Of a stretch of 64,000 bases of DNA, positions 9,308 to 17,549 are shown piece after piece. The notes below the pieces were generated by a model that saw only the letters and a list, made by a program, of their open reading frames with translations, did not search any database and was not told the origin of the DNA. Made by a program: the position numbers and the translations under genes. The stretch is taken from contig NZ_BCVP01000010.1 of the NCBI RefSeq assembly GCF_001591805.1, positions 62,001 through 126,000 of the forward strand. The letters run 5' to 3'. The first letter of the stretch is position 1. Each line of letters starts with the position of its first letter. The stretch comes from Neobacillus novalis NBRC 102450 (GTDB taxonomy: Bacteria > Bacillota > Bacilli > Bacillales > Cytobacillaceae).

Positions 9308-9345
9308 AAAAACCCCGTATCTTTATACAAGAAGGATCGGGGAAT
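9308..9345 (-). terminator. Intrinsic terminator after the coiled-coil gene
   Basis: Minus strand CCCCGATCCTTC...GATACGGGG followed by TTTTTTG. It ends the transcript of the 9392-9697 gene. Confidence 0.8.
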
Positions 9346-9391
9346 TTAATTTATTGAAATAGGTTTAAATGTGGATTATATCTGGAGTGAC

Positions 9392-9697
9392 TTAGTTGTT
9401 TTTTAACTTGTAAATTTCCCTGGAGTGTTCAGAAATTTTGCGATCATAAAATTCAAGGTCCTGTTTTGTCGCCATAGAACTTTTGATTTCTTTAACATCT
9501 TCTACAACAGTGTCCACCTTCGTTTCAAGGGCATCTATTCTTTGGTTTGTTTCAGAAATCTTTACATTCGTGACTGCTACGGTATTAATTAATTGATTTA
9601 ATCTTTGGTCCATAGTAGTTATTTTTTCGTCCATAGTACTTACCTTTTGGTCCAGACTATCAAGCTTGTCCAATATCAACTTGAGTGTTTTTTCCAT
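9392..9697 (-). CDS. Short coiled-coil protein of unknown function
   Basis: A 101-residue hydrophilic protein, nearly all heptad-type: repeats such as LDSLDQKVSTMDEKITTMDQ followed by ISETNQRIDALETKVD predict a long coiled coil over residues 1-80. No membrane segment, cysteine or catalytic motif. An AAGGAGGTG site 8 bases before ATG at 9697 and a terminator at 9308-9345 show a real monocistronic gene. Similar small proteins occur in Bacillaceae as hypothetical or DUF-type coiled coils; I cannot name a function. Confidence 0.8.
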   Translation of the reverse strand: MEKTLKLILDKLDSLDQKVSTMDEKITTMDQRLNQLINTVAVTNVKISETNQRIDALETKVDTVVEDVKEIKSSMATKQDLEFYDRKISEHSREIYKLKNN

Positions 9698-9793
9698 CTA
9701 TTTTCACCTCCTTCGTTTATTGCTTATAGTATAGCAGATTTATGTAGATATTTGTCGATGGGTTTCAAATCATTTGGAAGGAAAATGGGAGCG

Positions 9794-9836
9794 TGTGATA
9801 CATATCACCAACCAAAATTCCCATTCCTTTTATAAT
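9794..9836 (+). promoter_or_regulatory. FNR-type box and -10 of a Class-II promoter
   Basis: TGTGATACATATCACC (9794-9809) matches the Fnr/Crp palindrome TGTGA-N6-TCACA in nine of ten positions. A TATAAT -10 lies at 9831-9836, so transcription should begin near 9843, placing the centre of the box at about -41.5, the classic position for FNR activation. No good -35 hexamer is seen, which fits an activator-dependent promoter. The gene it serves starts at 9857. Confidence 0.78.
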
Positions 9837-9856
9837 AATGGTAAGAGGTGAGTTTT

Positions 9857-10117
9857 ATGGACAAGAATTGGTCTGTTTCACTTGAACATGAGGAATATGA
9901 AAATGATGTTGAATTGGTTGTAAAAGATGCTATTGACGCAATTACGAATACTTCAAAGGGGTTTTATGTCAATATCGTCACGCCGGCAGATTTCGGAGAA
10001 CCTGATGATTATTTAACAGAGGAGCTGGCCTTATTTTTTGGTGATAGCATTAAAAGCAAATTTATCGATCAATGCGGCTGTGGGGGCTATGTGCTTAGGG
10101 TATGGAAAAACAACTAA
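9857..10117 (+). CDS. CGCGG-motif small protein, possible RiPP-like precursor
   Basis: An 86-residue acidic protein whose C-terminus has a CGCGGYV motif after IDQ, about 13 residues from the end. I recall a family of small proteins named for this CGCGG motif and proposed as radical-SAM-modified peptides; that link is from memory, not shown here. Start ATG at 9857 is preceded by AAGAGGTG; GTG at 9848 would overlap that site. No radical SAM gene lies nearby. The FNR-type promoter just upstream suggests low-oxygen expression. A small hairpin with a T run follows at 10144-10167. Alternative view: an ordinary metal-binding protein using the two cysteines. Confidence 0.78.
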   Translation: MDKNWSVSLEHEEYENDVELVVKDAIDAITNTSKGFYVNIVTPADFGEPDDYLTEELALFFGDSIKSKFIDQCGCGGYVLRVWKNN

Positions 10118-10143
10118 CTGGTACCACTCCCCCCACTCCACAG

Positions 10144-10167
10144 CGGGGACATGCACCCGTTTTTTTA
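10144..10167 (+). terminator. Probable intrinsic terminator after the CGCGG gene
   Basis: CGGG, loop GACATGCA, CCCG, then seven T. The stem is short, so strength is uncertain. The remaining stretch 10168-10402 before the next convergent gene shows no gene or clear signal. Confidence 0.55.
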
Positions 10168-10402
10168 TACGCTACCCCTTTTCAATTGATAAAGCCGTCT
10201 CTTTATTTCCTTCTCCATCTTTTGAAAAAAACTTTCCAAACTCTTCAAGTGTTTCCCCCCAATTAAAAACTTTGTATGGAATAGAGGCTTATTGCCCCTT
10301 CTCCTTCCGTTTTTTGCATTCGTTTATTTTTATTCAAAATGGGGGGAAGTTGTTAAAATTGGAATATGCGGGCTGTACCCAAGATGTCTACTGTTTAGGG
10401 GT

Positions 10403-10867
10403 TCATGTATTTTTTACTTTAGCTACCCCTAACGCAAAATGACTCCAAAGAATGTTCTCTACCAATTCAGACTGTGATTCTTTGCAATCAATAATAAGAA
10501 TAACCTCTGATTGCTTTCCTTTTAATAGTCTTTTTTTCTTTTTTAAAACTACTTCGGTCAAAAGTCTAATGGCAAATCCTATTACAAATCCGATAAATGC
10601 CCCGATAAGTCCCCAGTAAATGGGACCCCACGACAATTTAAAACCGATACTTGCCCCTACCACAGAAAATGCCGTGGCAAGAGCCATGCCAATATCGATT
10701 AGTGATGTTCCGTCCGAACGGTGAAGCGTATCGAAAACTTTACGCTCCTCTTGCCGATTATCGAGGGGAACAGCAAATATATCTTCTTTTTTAATACCAT
10801 GTTTCTCCAAAGTAGAAATCGCCATTTCTAGACCCGGCTGATTTTCAAAAGTGGAAAAGAGCTGCAC
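10403..10867 (-). CDS. Membrane protein of unknown function (154 aa)
   Basis: Soluble N-terminal part of about 55 residues, then two hydrophobic stretches rich in Gly (IGMALATAFSVVGASIGFKL and WGLIGAFIGFVIGFAIRLL), a very basic KKKKRLLKGK patch, and a C-terminal soluble part with ILIIDC. The layout resembles small proteins with a glycine-zipper membrane core. GTG at 10867 is the likely start, 4 bp after the stop of the preceding membrane gene, so the two form an operon. I do not recognise the family. Confidence 0.7.
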   Translation of the reverse strand: MQLFSTFENQPGLEMAISTLEKHGIKKEDIFAVPLDNRQEERKVFDTLHRSDGTSLIDIGMALATAFSVVGASIGFKLSWGPIYWGLIGAFIGFVIGFAIRLLTEVVLKKKKRLLKGKQSEVILIIDCKESQSELVENILWSHFALGVAKVKNT

Positions 10868-10871
10868 ATCA

Positions 10872-11660
10872 TCACTTCACTTTTTGTCCTTTTAGTATTC
10901 GGAAACCTTTTGATTGGTAATGTTCTATCAAATATTTCCTTTGTTCTTTTTCAAACAGTTTATTATTTTCAATCGAATTCATATAAGCATCGAAGGTGGC
11001 AAACCCATAGTGGGAAGGAATGAATAATAGCCATTCTGGATTTAAAATAGTGGTAGCCTCTTTTATTTTTCCTAGGAATAATAAAGAAACCGCTTCAAGG
11101 GCATGTGATTGATAAAAAAAGACGACAACCCAAACAATGACAAAGAACGCGGTCAAAATTCTATGGATATAAAGCTGCCCTAGCCCAGGCACAAATAGTG
11201 ACCACATGACGGACATCAAGGGGTTTCTATTATCTAAATAATTTATTTCCCCTGGTCCTAAGCTAAATGAGTTGAAACGGTGGTCTTCATGATCCGCTAA
11301 AATATACCCCTTGTTAAAATCAACCGTTGTTCGATAACTATCCCAGATTCCAAATAGATAAACGGGAATATACATGAGTAACCATCTGGTATCCAATACC
11401 TCTTTTGCCATCGCTATATCTCCTTGAAATGAGTAAACCATCGCAAGGTTCACGTGCGCCTTAATATTAACAACCACTTCCCAAATAAATAAGGCATATC
11501 CCCTGAAATATTTTGACAACAGCAGATGTCCAAATCCAGGGAAAGCGGCTGACCACCAGGCAATAATATAAGGATTGCGTAAATGGATTAGCGTTGTACC
11601 AAATATGCTAACATTAGCCTTATAACGTCTTGCAGTATTATCATTTGAATAGTTATCCAT
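10872..11660 (-). CDS. Polytopic membrane protein with duplicated TM2-like motif
   Basis: 262 residues. Two similar segments, AFPGFGHLLLSKYFRGYALF (about residue 39) and FVPGLGQLYIHRILTAFFVI (about 157), each look like a TM2-type motif (PGxGxLY, then helix), which points to an internal duplication; further helices follow each. It has no enzyme motif. It is the first gene of a two-gene operon with 10403-10867. Function unknown; a sensor or membrane scaffold role is only a guess. Confidence 0.72.
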   Translation of the reverse strand: MDNYSNDNTARRYKANVSIFGTTLIHLRNPYIIAWWSAAFPGFGHLLLSKYFRGYALFIWEVVVNIKAHVNLAMVYSFQGDIAMAKEVLDTRWLLMYIPVYLFGIWDSYRTTVDFNKGYILADHEDHRFNSFSLGPGEINYLDNRNPLMSVMWSLFVPGLGQLYIHRILTAFFVIVWVVVFFYQSHALEAVSLLFLGKIKEATTILNPEWLLFIPSHYGFATFDAYMNSIENNKLFEKEQRKYLIEHYQSKGFRILKGQKVK

Positions 11661-11820
11661 TTAACGCCACCCTTAAATCAACTAATTCCCAATAGTTTTC
11701 CATATAGTGGCTGATTTATCCCCATTTACATTCGGTCCGATAGCAAATTTTTGATGATTGATGTGGAATTTTGCTATACTTTTTCTAATGATAGTTTTCA
11801 GAGAAAATCAAGGTGAGTGG

Positions 11821-12741
11821 ATGATTATGAAATTTGCTAATTTGGATAATGTGTCAAACAACAAATCGTTTAAAGACATGAGGAAATGGCAGAAAGAACG
11901 ACGAAGTAAAGTGAAGGATTTATCGGTAAACATCGAACAATCTCCCGTTAAAAAAGTGAAAGAACTAATCGAAAACAAAAGCCGGACTTCTTATACGTGG
12001 GTTGGCCATTCTACTTTTTTGCTTCAGCTGAATGGCATAAATATTGTAACGGACCCTGTGTGGGCCAAGCGGATGGGGTTTCAAAAAAGATTAACGGAGC
12101 CGGGCCTTTCCTTAGCAGATCTGCCGGAAATTGATCTCGTTGTCATCTCCCATGGCCATTACGACCATCTGGACTTCCCCACTTTGAAAAAATTAAAAGG
12201 AAATCCGCACTACCTTGTTCCTGCTGGTTTAAAGTCCCTTTTTATCCGAAAAGGCTATCAGCAGGTGACTGAGATGAGTTGGTGGGAAAGCACCGAATAC
12301 AAAGGGATATCCGTTCATTTTGTCCCTGCCCAGCATTGGACGAGACGAACGTTGCGAGATATGAATACATCCCATTGGGGCGGCTGGATTTTTCAAACTA
12401 CCGAAGAAACGTATTATTTTGTTGGCGATACAGGCTATTTCGCCGGCTTTCAACAAATTGCAGACCGCTTTACAATCGATACAGTGTTTATGCCGATTGG
12501 CGCCTATGAGCCGGAGTGGTTTATGGCTGCATCCCATATTTCTCCAGAAGACAGTGTGAAAGCGTTCATCGAATTAAAAGCGAAACACTTCGTACCGATG
12601 CATTATGGTGCCTATCGTTTGGCCGATGACACGGGGCCTGAAGCATTAGAACGGTTATACCGTGAATGGGAAAAGCGGCAGCTCCCCGAAGAACAACTAA
12701 ATGTGCTCTTACTTGGAGAAACGGTTTTGGGGTCTGAATAG
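11821..12741 (+). CDS. MBL-fold metallo-hydrolase (UlaG/NAPE-PLD-like)
   Basis: A metallo-beta-lactamase-fold protein of 306 residues. It opens the fold with TWVGHSTFLLQLNGINIVTDP, has the zinc motif SHGHYDHLD (HxHxDH), a later VPAQHWTRR, the GDTGY aspartate and PMHYGAY histidine. This pattern with WVGHST and W...AQHW is that of the bacterial NAPE-phospholipase D-like/UlaG group; the actual substrate cannot be told. AAGGTG stands five bases before ATG at 11821; ATG at 11827 is also possible. The gene is alone, divergent from the 10872-11660 operon. Confidence 0.88.
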   Translation: MIMKFANLDNVSNNKSFKDMRKWQKERRSKVKDLSVNIEQSPVKKVKELIENKSRTSYTWVGHSTFLLQLNGINIVTDPVWAKRMGFQKRLTEPGLSLADLPEIDLVVISHGHYDHLDFPTLKKLKGNPHYLVPAGLKSLFIRKGYQQVTEMSWWESTEYKGISVHFVPAQHWTRRTLRDMNTSHWGGWIFQTTEETYYFVGDTGYFAGFQQIADRFTIDTVFMPIGAYEPEWFMAASHISPEDSVKAFIELKAKHFVPMHYGAYRLADDTGPEALERLYREWEKRQLPEEQLNVLLLGETVLGSE

Positions 12742-12862
12742 CAATAGAAATTATTTCTAGCCAATTAATTTCAATGTATTTAATACCCCTTCTTATAGAC
12801 ATAAAAAAAAGGCTTATCACCTAAAATACAAAGATATATAAAAACTTAAATAGACAGAAGGG

Positions 12863-13978
12863 ATGGCTCCCTTGTTTAATTTTTCAAAAAAACATGACAA
12901 TAAAATGCTTCGTTTTTCGATAACTGTATTAACTGCATTCACCGGCGGCCTGGCATTCACAGCTCTTCATACACCAATTCCATGGCTGCTCGGGCCAATG
13001 GCGGCTGTTTTAATTGGTGCAAGGTTTGGAAAAATTCAATATTATTGGCCAACTTACATTCGGGATATGGGATTAATAATAGTAGGTTATTCAATTGGTT
13101 TATCCTTCACGAAAGAAGCGCTCATCCAAATTACAGCAAAACTGCCTTCCATGCTGATCATGACCGTTTTACTCGTTTGTTTTTGTGCCGGAATTGCCTG
13201 GGTTGTTTCCAAGCTTACGGGCGTGGATTATCCAACTGTACTTACCGGCAGCATTCCAGGAGGACTTTCGCAAATGATTATTTTTGCCGAAGAAATGAAA
13301 GGAATCGATATTACCACCGTAACGTTCCTGCAAGTGGCAAGATTAATGATGATCATTTTCTTCGTCCCTTTTCTCATCTTTGGGCCACTTTTTAAAAATA
13401 CAGCTACTGAACCGACATCGGATTTGGTTGTAAAGTCAATTCAAACTTCAGAACCGCTATTTTCAACCATTGTTTTGTTTGCCGTAATTTGTGTGCTCTG
13501 TGCTTTTCTTGCAAAGAAATTTAAGTTTCCTACTCCCTATTTATTGGGTCCAATATTAGGAACAGCCATCGCCAGCATTTCAGGTTTCCATGGTCCTGCT
13601 CTTACGCAGCCAATATTGGACGTTTCTCAATTTATGATTGGAGGGTATATCGGCTTATTATTGAAGCCCGAAAAACTGGAGCATAAGGCAAAAATAATTA
13701 CCCTTGCACTGCTTAGCGGCATGCTGATGATTTTTGGATCTGTTGGTTTAGGTTTGCTGCTTGTTAATTATTACCATATTACCCCATCCACCAGTTTATT
13801 AAGCTTGGCTCCAGGTGGGATGGATCAAATGGGGATTCTTGCCCACGAAGTCGATGCTGATTTATCTATGGTGACGGGGTACCAGTTATTCCGGCTATTT
13901 TTTATCTATTTTGCCGTACCACCGCTCCTAAGGTTATTTTTTAAAGTTGGAAAAGGAAAAACGAGAAAGGCAGCTTGA
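12863..13978 (+). CDS. AbrB-family integral membrane protein
   Basis: 371 residues with about ten membrane helices and two homologous halves, each with the family signature PxPWLLGPMAA/FPTPYLLGPILG and SIPGGLSQM/LAPGGMDQM. This is the AbrB_N duplication family, often mislabelled as ammonia monooxygenase or transcriptional regulator; it is a likely transporter of unknown substrate. ATG at 12863 is close to its GAAGGG site, so TTG at 12872 could be the real start. A strong terminator overlaps the stop codon. Confidence 0.85.
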   Translation: MAPLFNFSKKHDNKMLRFSITVLTAFTGGLAFTALHTPIPWLLGPMAAVLIGARFGKIQYYWPTYIRDMGLIIVGYSIGLSFTKEALIQITAKLPSMLIMTVLLVCFCAGIAWVVSKLTGVDYPTVLTGSIPGGLSQMIIFAEEMKGIDITTVTFLQVARLMMIIFFVPFLIFGPLFKNTATEPTSDLVVKSIQTSEPLFSTIVLFAVICVLCAFLAKKFKFPTPYLLGPILGTAIASISGFHGPALTQPILDVSQFMIGGYIGLLLKPEKLEHKAKIITLALLSGMLMIFGSVGLGLLLVNYYHITPSTSLLSLAPGGMDQMGILAHEVDADLSMVTGYQLFRLFFIYFAVPPLLRLFFKVGKGKTRKAA

Positions 13979-13999
13979 GACTGCCTTCCTCGTTTTTTT
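13960..13999. terminator. Bidirectional terminator overlapping a stop codon
   Basis: AACGAGAAAGGCAG, loop CTTGAGA, CTGCCTTCCTCGTT, then seven T on the plus strand. The TGA stop of the AbrB-family gene sits in the loop. It also separates that gene from the convergent clpP paralogue. Confidence 0.92.
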
Positions 14000-14024
14000 C
14001 CTGTATTGTTCAAATTGGAGTGTC

Positions 14025-14606
14025 TTATTTTGGATAAAGAATCTCATCGATAATCCCGTACTCTTTCGCTTCCTCAGCACTCATAAAGTAATCCCGGTCG
14101 GTATCCTTTGCCACCTTTTCAACTGGCTGTCCGGTGCGTTCTGAAATAATTTGATTGGTATGTTCTTTTAATTTTAAGATACGCCGTGCTGATATTTCGA
14201 TTTCTGTTGCTTGCCCCCTGGCACCACCCAAGGGCTGATGGATCATGATTTCACTATTTGGCAGGGCGTACCGTTTTCCCTTTGTACCTGCAAGCAGTAA
14301 CATCGCCCCGAATGAAGCGGCCATACCCGTGCAAATCGTTCGGACATCCGGCTTAATGTACTGCATTGTATCGAAAATAGCAAATCCTGCTGAAGTTGAA
14401 CCACCTGGGCTATTAATATAGAGAGAAATTTCTTTATCTGGGGCGTCCGCTGCTAAAAATAATAATTGAGCCACGACACTATTGGCCGTATGGTCATTTA
14501 TTTCATCACCGATAATTATGATTCTGTCCTTTAGCAGTCTTGAATAAATATCATAGGAACGTTCACCACGATTAGATTGTTCGATCACATATGGAATGGT
14601 ACTCAT
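14025..14606 (-). CDS. clpP: ATP-dependent Clp protease proteolytic subunit, paralogue
   Basis: 193-residue ClpP with full catalytic triad: Ser98 in GMAASFGA, His123 in IMIHQP, Asp172 in DTDRDYF. It forms the tetradecameric chamber that works with ClpC/ClpX ATPases. It starts [20 protein letters not shown] as usual, but differs from the main Bacillus ClpP in several conserved places (SPGGSTSAG for [17 protein letters not shown] for GMAASMGA), so it is probably a second copy with a special role. It follows the ECF sigma gene by 30 bp in what looks like an operon. Confidence 0.92.
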   Translation of the reverse strand: MSTIPYVIEQSNRGERSYDIYSRLLKDRIIIIGDEINDHTANSVVAQLLFLAADAPDKEISLYINSPGGSTSAGFAIFDTMQYIKPDVRTICTGMAASFGAMLLLAGTKGKRYALPNSEIMIHQPLGGARGQATEIEISARRILKLKEHTNQIISERTGQPVEKVAKDTDRDYFMSAEEAKEYGIIDEILYPK

Positions 14607-14636
14607 TTACTTTTCCTCCTTAAAGCGATTTATTGG

Positions 14637-15332
14637 CTATGCCGCCATACAGAGAGTGCTTGAAGGGGAATAAGTTTGAATGGGTTGTAAATTCCGTGAA
14701 ACAAGCTTTGGCACTTCACTAATACTTGTTAGCCATGGAATGGATTGAATCAGGACGGTTGGGTCTTGATTTTTCAAGGCTTCATAAAAAATGTCTGATA
14801 GCTCCGCCCTCTCTTCCTGATTCCAAAATGATTCGGCTAAATATGAATGACTATCTTTTTCGAGACGTTTTTTCACCCGATGAAGACTTGCCTTCACGGC
14901 CATTTCTGTCGTGTTTATTAGCTCTGCTATTTCCTTTGACTGATATTGAAATGCCTCTTTTAACATAAAGATAACGGCCTGCTTTGGCGTAAAATGCGTC
15001 AAGAGCAAATCAACTGCATGTGACATTTCATCGAGTTGAGCTGTTAATTCATGAGTGGAATGATCAAAATCGGCCTCTACCGTCACATTTTTTCTTTTTC
15101 GAAGCAAATCAATCCAATGATGATAAGCAATTTTATTTAACAAAGCTGAACTCATTTGTTGCTGGTTATATTTTAATGCTTTAAGATAGGTCTCCTGTGC
15201 GATATCGTCTCCATCCCATGAGTTTTGGGTTAGAAAACGGCAATATCGCTGAAGCTTTGGATAATATTCGCTCCACAGCCTATCATCAACCTGTGAATTT
15301 TCACTGCTGAAAGGGCTAAGCTTTTGTGGCAT
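14637..15332 (-). CDS. ECF-type RNA polymerase sigma factor with C-terminal extension
   Basis: Region 2 reads YPKLQRYCRFLTQNSWDGDD...IAQETYLKAL and region 4 FTPKQAVIFMLKEAFQYQSK, IAELINTTEMAVKASLHRVK. About 65 residues follow region 4 and do not look like sigma sequence; such tails may act in place of an anti-sigma factor. GTG at 15341 overlaps the AAAGGAG site, so ATG at 15332 is chosen (231 residues). No anti-sigma gene is adjacent; the partner is the clpP paralogue 30 bp downstream. The target regulon cannot be read from this window. Confidence 0.87.
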   Translation of the reverse strand: MPQKLSPFSSENSQVDDRLWSEYYPKLQRYCRFLTQNSWDGDDIAQETYLKALKYNQQQMSSALLNKIAYHHWIDLLRKRKNVTVEADFDHSTHELTAQLDEMSHAVDLLLTHFTPKQAVIFMLKEAFQYQSKEIAELINTTEMAVKASLHRVKKRLEKDSHSYLAESFWNQEERAELSDIFYEALKNQDPTVLIQSIPWLTSISEVPKLVSRNLQPIQTYSPSSTLCMAA

Positions 15333-15516
15333 GGTTTTCACTCCTTTTGCACTCTCTACCCAATAAACGTTTCAAGAAGGATAAATAGATACGGGGTCAT
15401 AAACTTTTTTTAATATTATATGCTAATGAACCTATTTTTCAATTAAACAAATGGGAAATGAAATTTGCTGATACAAATTTCAATAATGAGTTTACATAAC
15501 ATTATTATAATTTTTA

Positions 15517-15542
15517 ATAAAAACGACAGCGAACTGTCGTTT
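15517..15542 (-). terminator. Intrinsic terminator after 15547-16185
   Basis: Minus strand ACGACAG, loop TTCG, CTGTCGT, then TTTTTATT. It ends the flavoprotein gene transcript. Confidence 0.85.
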
Positions 15543-15546
15543 GATT

Positions 15547-16185
15547 TCAATAAAGCCGTTTAGTATAGCTTTCATTTAAGCTTTCTTCTATTGTTTCGGC
15601 ACTGCTATTTGGGAGCTTTGCGTGCTCAAATAATATTTGAGCAGCCGAAGGTAAGGTTTCTTGATCAGCCCAGAAATGCGGCTCCCATAATCCTGAGCGT
15701 TTAAAGGCTTTCGCGCAATGGATAAAACATTCCTCTACTTCTACCCCAATTCCAACAAGAGGTTTTCGTCCTCTTACTGCCATCTTTTCAAGTAACTCGT
15801 TATCTTTTACTAAAGCTGCCCTGCCATTAACCCTTAGCGTTTCTCCTAAACCTGGTATGAGAAATAGCAGCCCTACTTTTGGGTTTGATAAGATATTTCG
15901 CATCGAATCGATTCTTTTATTCCCTGGTCTTTCTGGGATGATCAAATAGGTCTCATTTAGAACATGGACAAATCCAGGACTATCCCCGCGTGGCGACACA
16001 TCACAAAAACCGGAAGTATCAGCAGTAGAAAGAACTAAAAATGGTGACTTGGAAATAAAGCTTGAACAATGGTGATCAATATAGGTAATCACCTTATTTT
16101 TAACTAATTCACTTGGATAACCAACAAGGGAACGCAGCTCTTCTTCTGACTCAATAAAATCTTTAAATGGATTGCCAATCTCCAA
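15547..16185 (-). CDS. Pyridoxamine 5'-phosphate oxidase-family flavoprotein
   Basis: 212 residues with the split-barrel FMN-binding fold: PFLVLSTADTSGFCDVSPRG, then YLIIPERPGNKRIDSMRNIL and a GLLFLIPGLGETLRVNGRA strand, which is the pattern of the MSMEG_1061-like branch of this family. These proteins bind FMN or F420 and reduce small substrates; the substrate is unknown. Monocistronic, with its own terminator. A 170-bp AT-rich stretch and the second 52-bp array lie upstream. Confidence 0.87.
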   Translation of the reverse strand: MEIGNPFKDFIESEEELRSLVGYPSELVKNKVITYIDHHCSSFISKSPFLVLSTADTSGFCDVSPRGDSPGFVHVLNETYLIIPERPGNKRIDSMRNILSNPKVGLLFLIPGLGETLRVNGRAALVKDNELLEKMAVRGRKPLVGIGVEVEECFIHCAKAFKRSGLWEPHFWADQETLPSAAQILFEHAKLPNSSAETIEESLNESYTKRLY

Positions 16186-16356
16186 AAATATCCACCCCTT
16201 AAGTAAATAACCTTTCTCTAATTATATCGTTTTTATAATAAAGAATGATTGTTTACTTAAAATCAACTTTTTTTGATAAAAAGGGGAATGATTGCCCCCC
16301 GGTGAAATAACGTATTAACTTAATGGAGGGAGGCCACCTTAATTCGGTTTATTTCA

Positions 16357-16697
16357 GCTTCACGGGCACTATGAACCCCTCTTAGTGACCATGTTCCGCT
16401 TTTTTTTAGCTTCACGGGCACTATGAACTTCTCTTAGTGACCGAATCCCTCTTTTTTTCGGCTTCACGGGCACTATGAACCTCTCTAAGTGACCGACTCC
16501 CGCTTTTTTTCGGCTTCACGGGCACTATGAACCTCTCTAAGTAACCGAATCCCTCTTTTTTTCAGCTTCACGGGCACTATGAACCTCTCTAAGTGACCGA
16601 CTCCCGCTTTTTTTCACCTTCACGGGCACTATGAACCTCTCTTAGTGACCGGCTCCCGCTTTTTTTCGGTTTCACGGGCACTATGAACCTCTCTTTC
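16357..16697. repeat. 52-bp tandem repeat array II (about 6-7 units)
   Basis: ACTATGAA recurs at 16368, 16420, 16472, 16524, 16576, 16628 and 16680, each step exactly 52 bp. The unit is CTTCACGGGCACTATGAACC, TCTCTTAGTGACC, a variable 5-6 bases, then CCGCTTTTTTT. It shares period, core and imperfect inverted repeat (GGGCACTA/TAGTGACC) with the array at 3124-3380, 13 kb away. It fills the space downstream of fdhD, whose TGA stop lies just beyond the last unit. There are no unique spacers, so it is not CRISPR. Confidence 0.95.
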
Positions 16698-16699
16698 TA

Positions 16700-17524
16700 T
16701 CAATCATCTAAACCAATGATTGTAGGAAGTGATCCGATCCCCTGGATCCGGTGCTGATGAGTGTATACATTAAACCCGTTTCCTCGAATAAAGCCTACCG
16801 CGGTAATTCCCAGTTCCTCCGCTAAGTTTAAGGCAAGATTGGTTGGCGCTGATTTCGATAGGATAATTCCAACCCCAATCTTGGCGGCTTTCAGCAACAC
16901 CTCTGATGAGATTCGGCCGCTAAAAGCTATTATCTTATCCTTTAGTGAAATTCGGTGGATAATACAGTAGCCAAACAGTTTATCTAAGGCATTATGACGA
17001 CCAATATCGGTTCTGGATACTACAATTCCATTACTTGTACACAGAGCAGCATTATGAACGCCGCCTGTTTGCTGAAAATGAGAAGAGCTTTCCTGCATTT
17101 GCTTCATTAACATGCGGCATTGTTCCGGCGTGATTGTCAATTTTGTCATTACCGTTTTTGCTGTTTTCACATCATTATGAAAGTAAAACTGCCGACCTTT
17201 TCCACAACAGGAACCAATAAATCGCTTCGAATGAAATTCTTTTAAAACGGAGTGTTTGTTTATCAGGTCCACATAGGCAAATCCCCGATCTTCATCAATT
17301 TGAAGGGATTTGATATCCCGGTAAGCGCGAATAACACCCTCCGATGCTAAAAATCCAACCACCAATTCCTGCAAGTCAGAAGGGGTACATACCATGGTGG
17401 CGAACTCGTTTCCGTCTACCGCAATAGTTAAAGCTGATTCAACAGCAACATCATCCTCATCCTCGAAAAAGTCTTGTCCGTTAAACCTGAGAATGTTTTG
17501 TGAAGTAGTGATTTCATTTAACAC
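16700..17524 (-). CDS. fdhD: Formate dehydrogenase accessory sulfurtransferase FdhD
   Basis: Carries sulfur from a cysteine desulfurase to the molybdenum cofactor of formate dehydrogenase. The 274 residues include EFATMVCTPSDLQELVVGFL, the key cysteine loop GSCCGKGRQ (about residue 112), FQQTGGVHNAALC and SRTDIGRHNALDKL, all typical of FdhD. It lies 25 bp after fdhF and is surely in the same transcript. AAGGGGC precedes ATG at 17524. The first member of the 52-bp array begins directly after its stop. Confidence 0.95.
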   Translation of the reverse strand: MLNEITTSQNILRFNGQDFFEDEDDVAVESALTIAVDGNEFATMVCTPSDLQELVVGFLASEGVIRAYRDIKSLQIDEDRGFAYVDLINKHSVLKEFHSKRFIGSCCGKGRQFYFHNDVKTAKTVMTKLTITPEQCRMLMKQMQESSSHFQQTGGVHNAALCTSNGIVVSRTDIGRHNALDKLFGYCIIHRISLKDKIIAFSGRISSEVLLKAAKIGVGIILSKSAPTNLALNLAEELGITAVGFIRGNGFNVYTHQHRIQGIGSLPTIIGLDD

Positions 17525-17549
17525 ATGCTTTGCCCCTTTCCATGGAAAA

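Noticed and set aside
10038..10442. 134-residue plus-strand frame after the CGCGG gene
   Set aside because: It begins inside the CGCGG gene in another frame, crosses the terminator at 10144-10167 and ends inside the convergent membrane gene.
3124..16697. CRISPR array
   Set aside because: The 52-bp units are contiguous near-copies with no unique spacers, and no cas gene is in the window.
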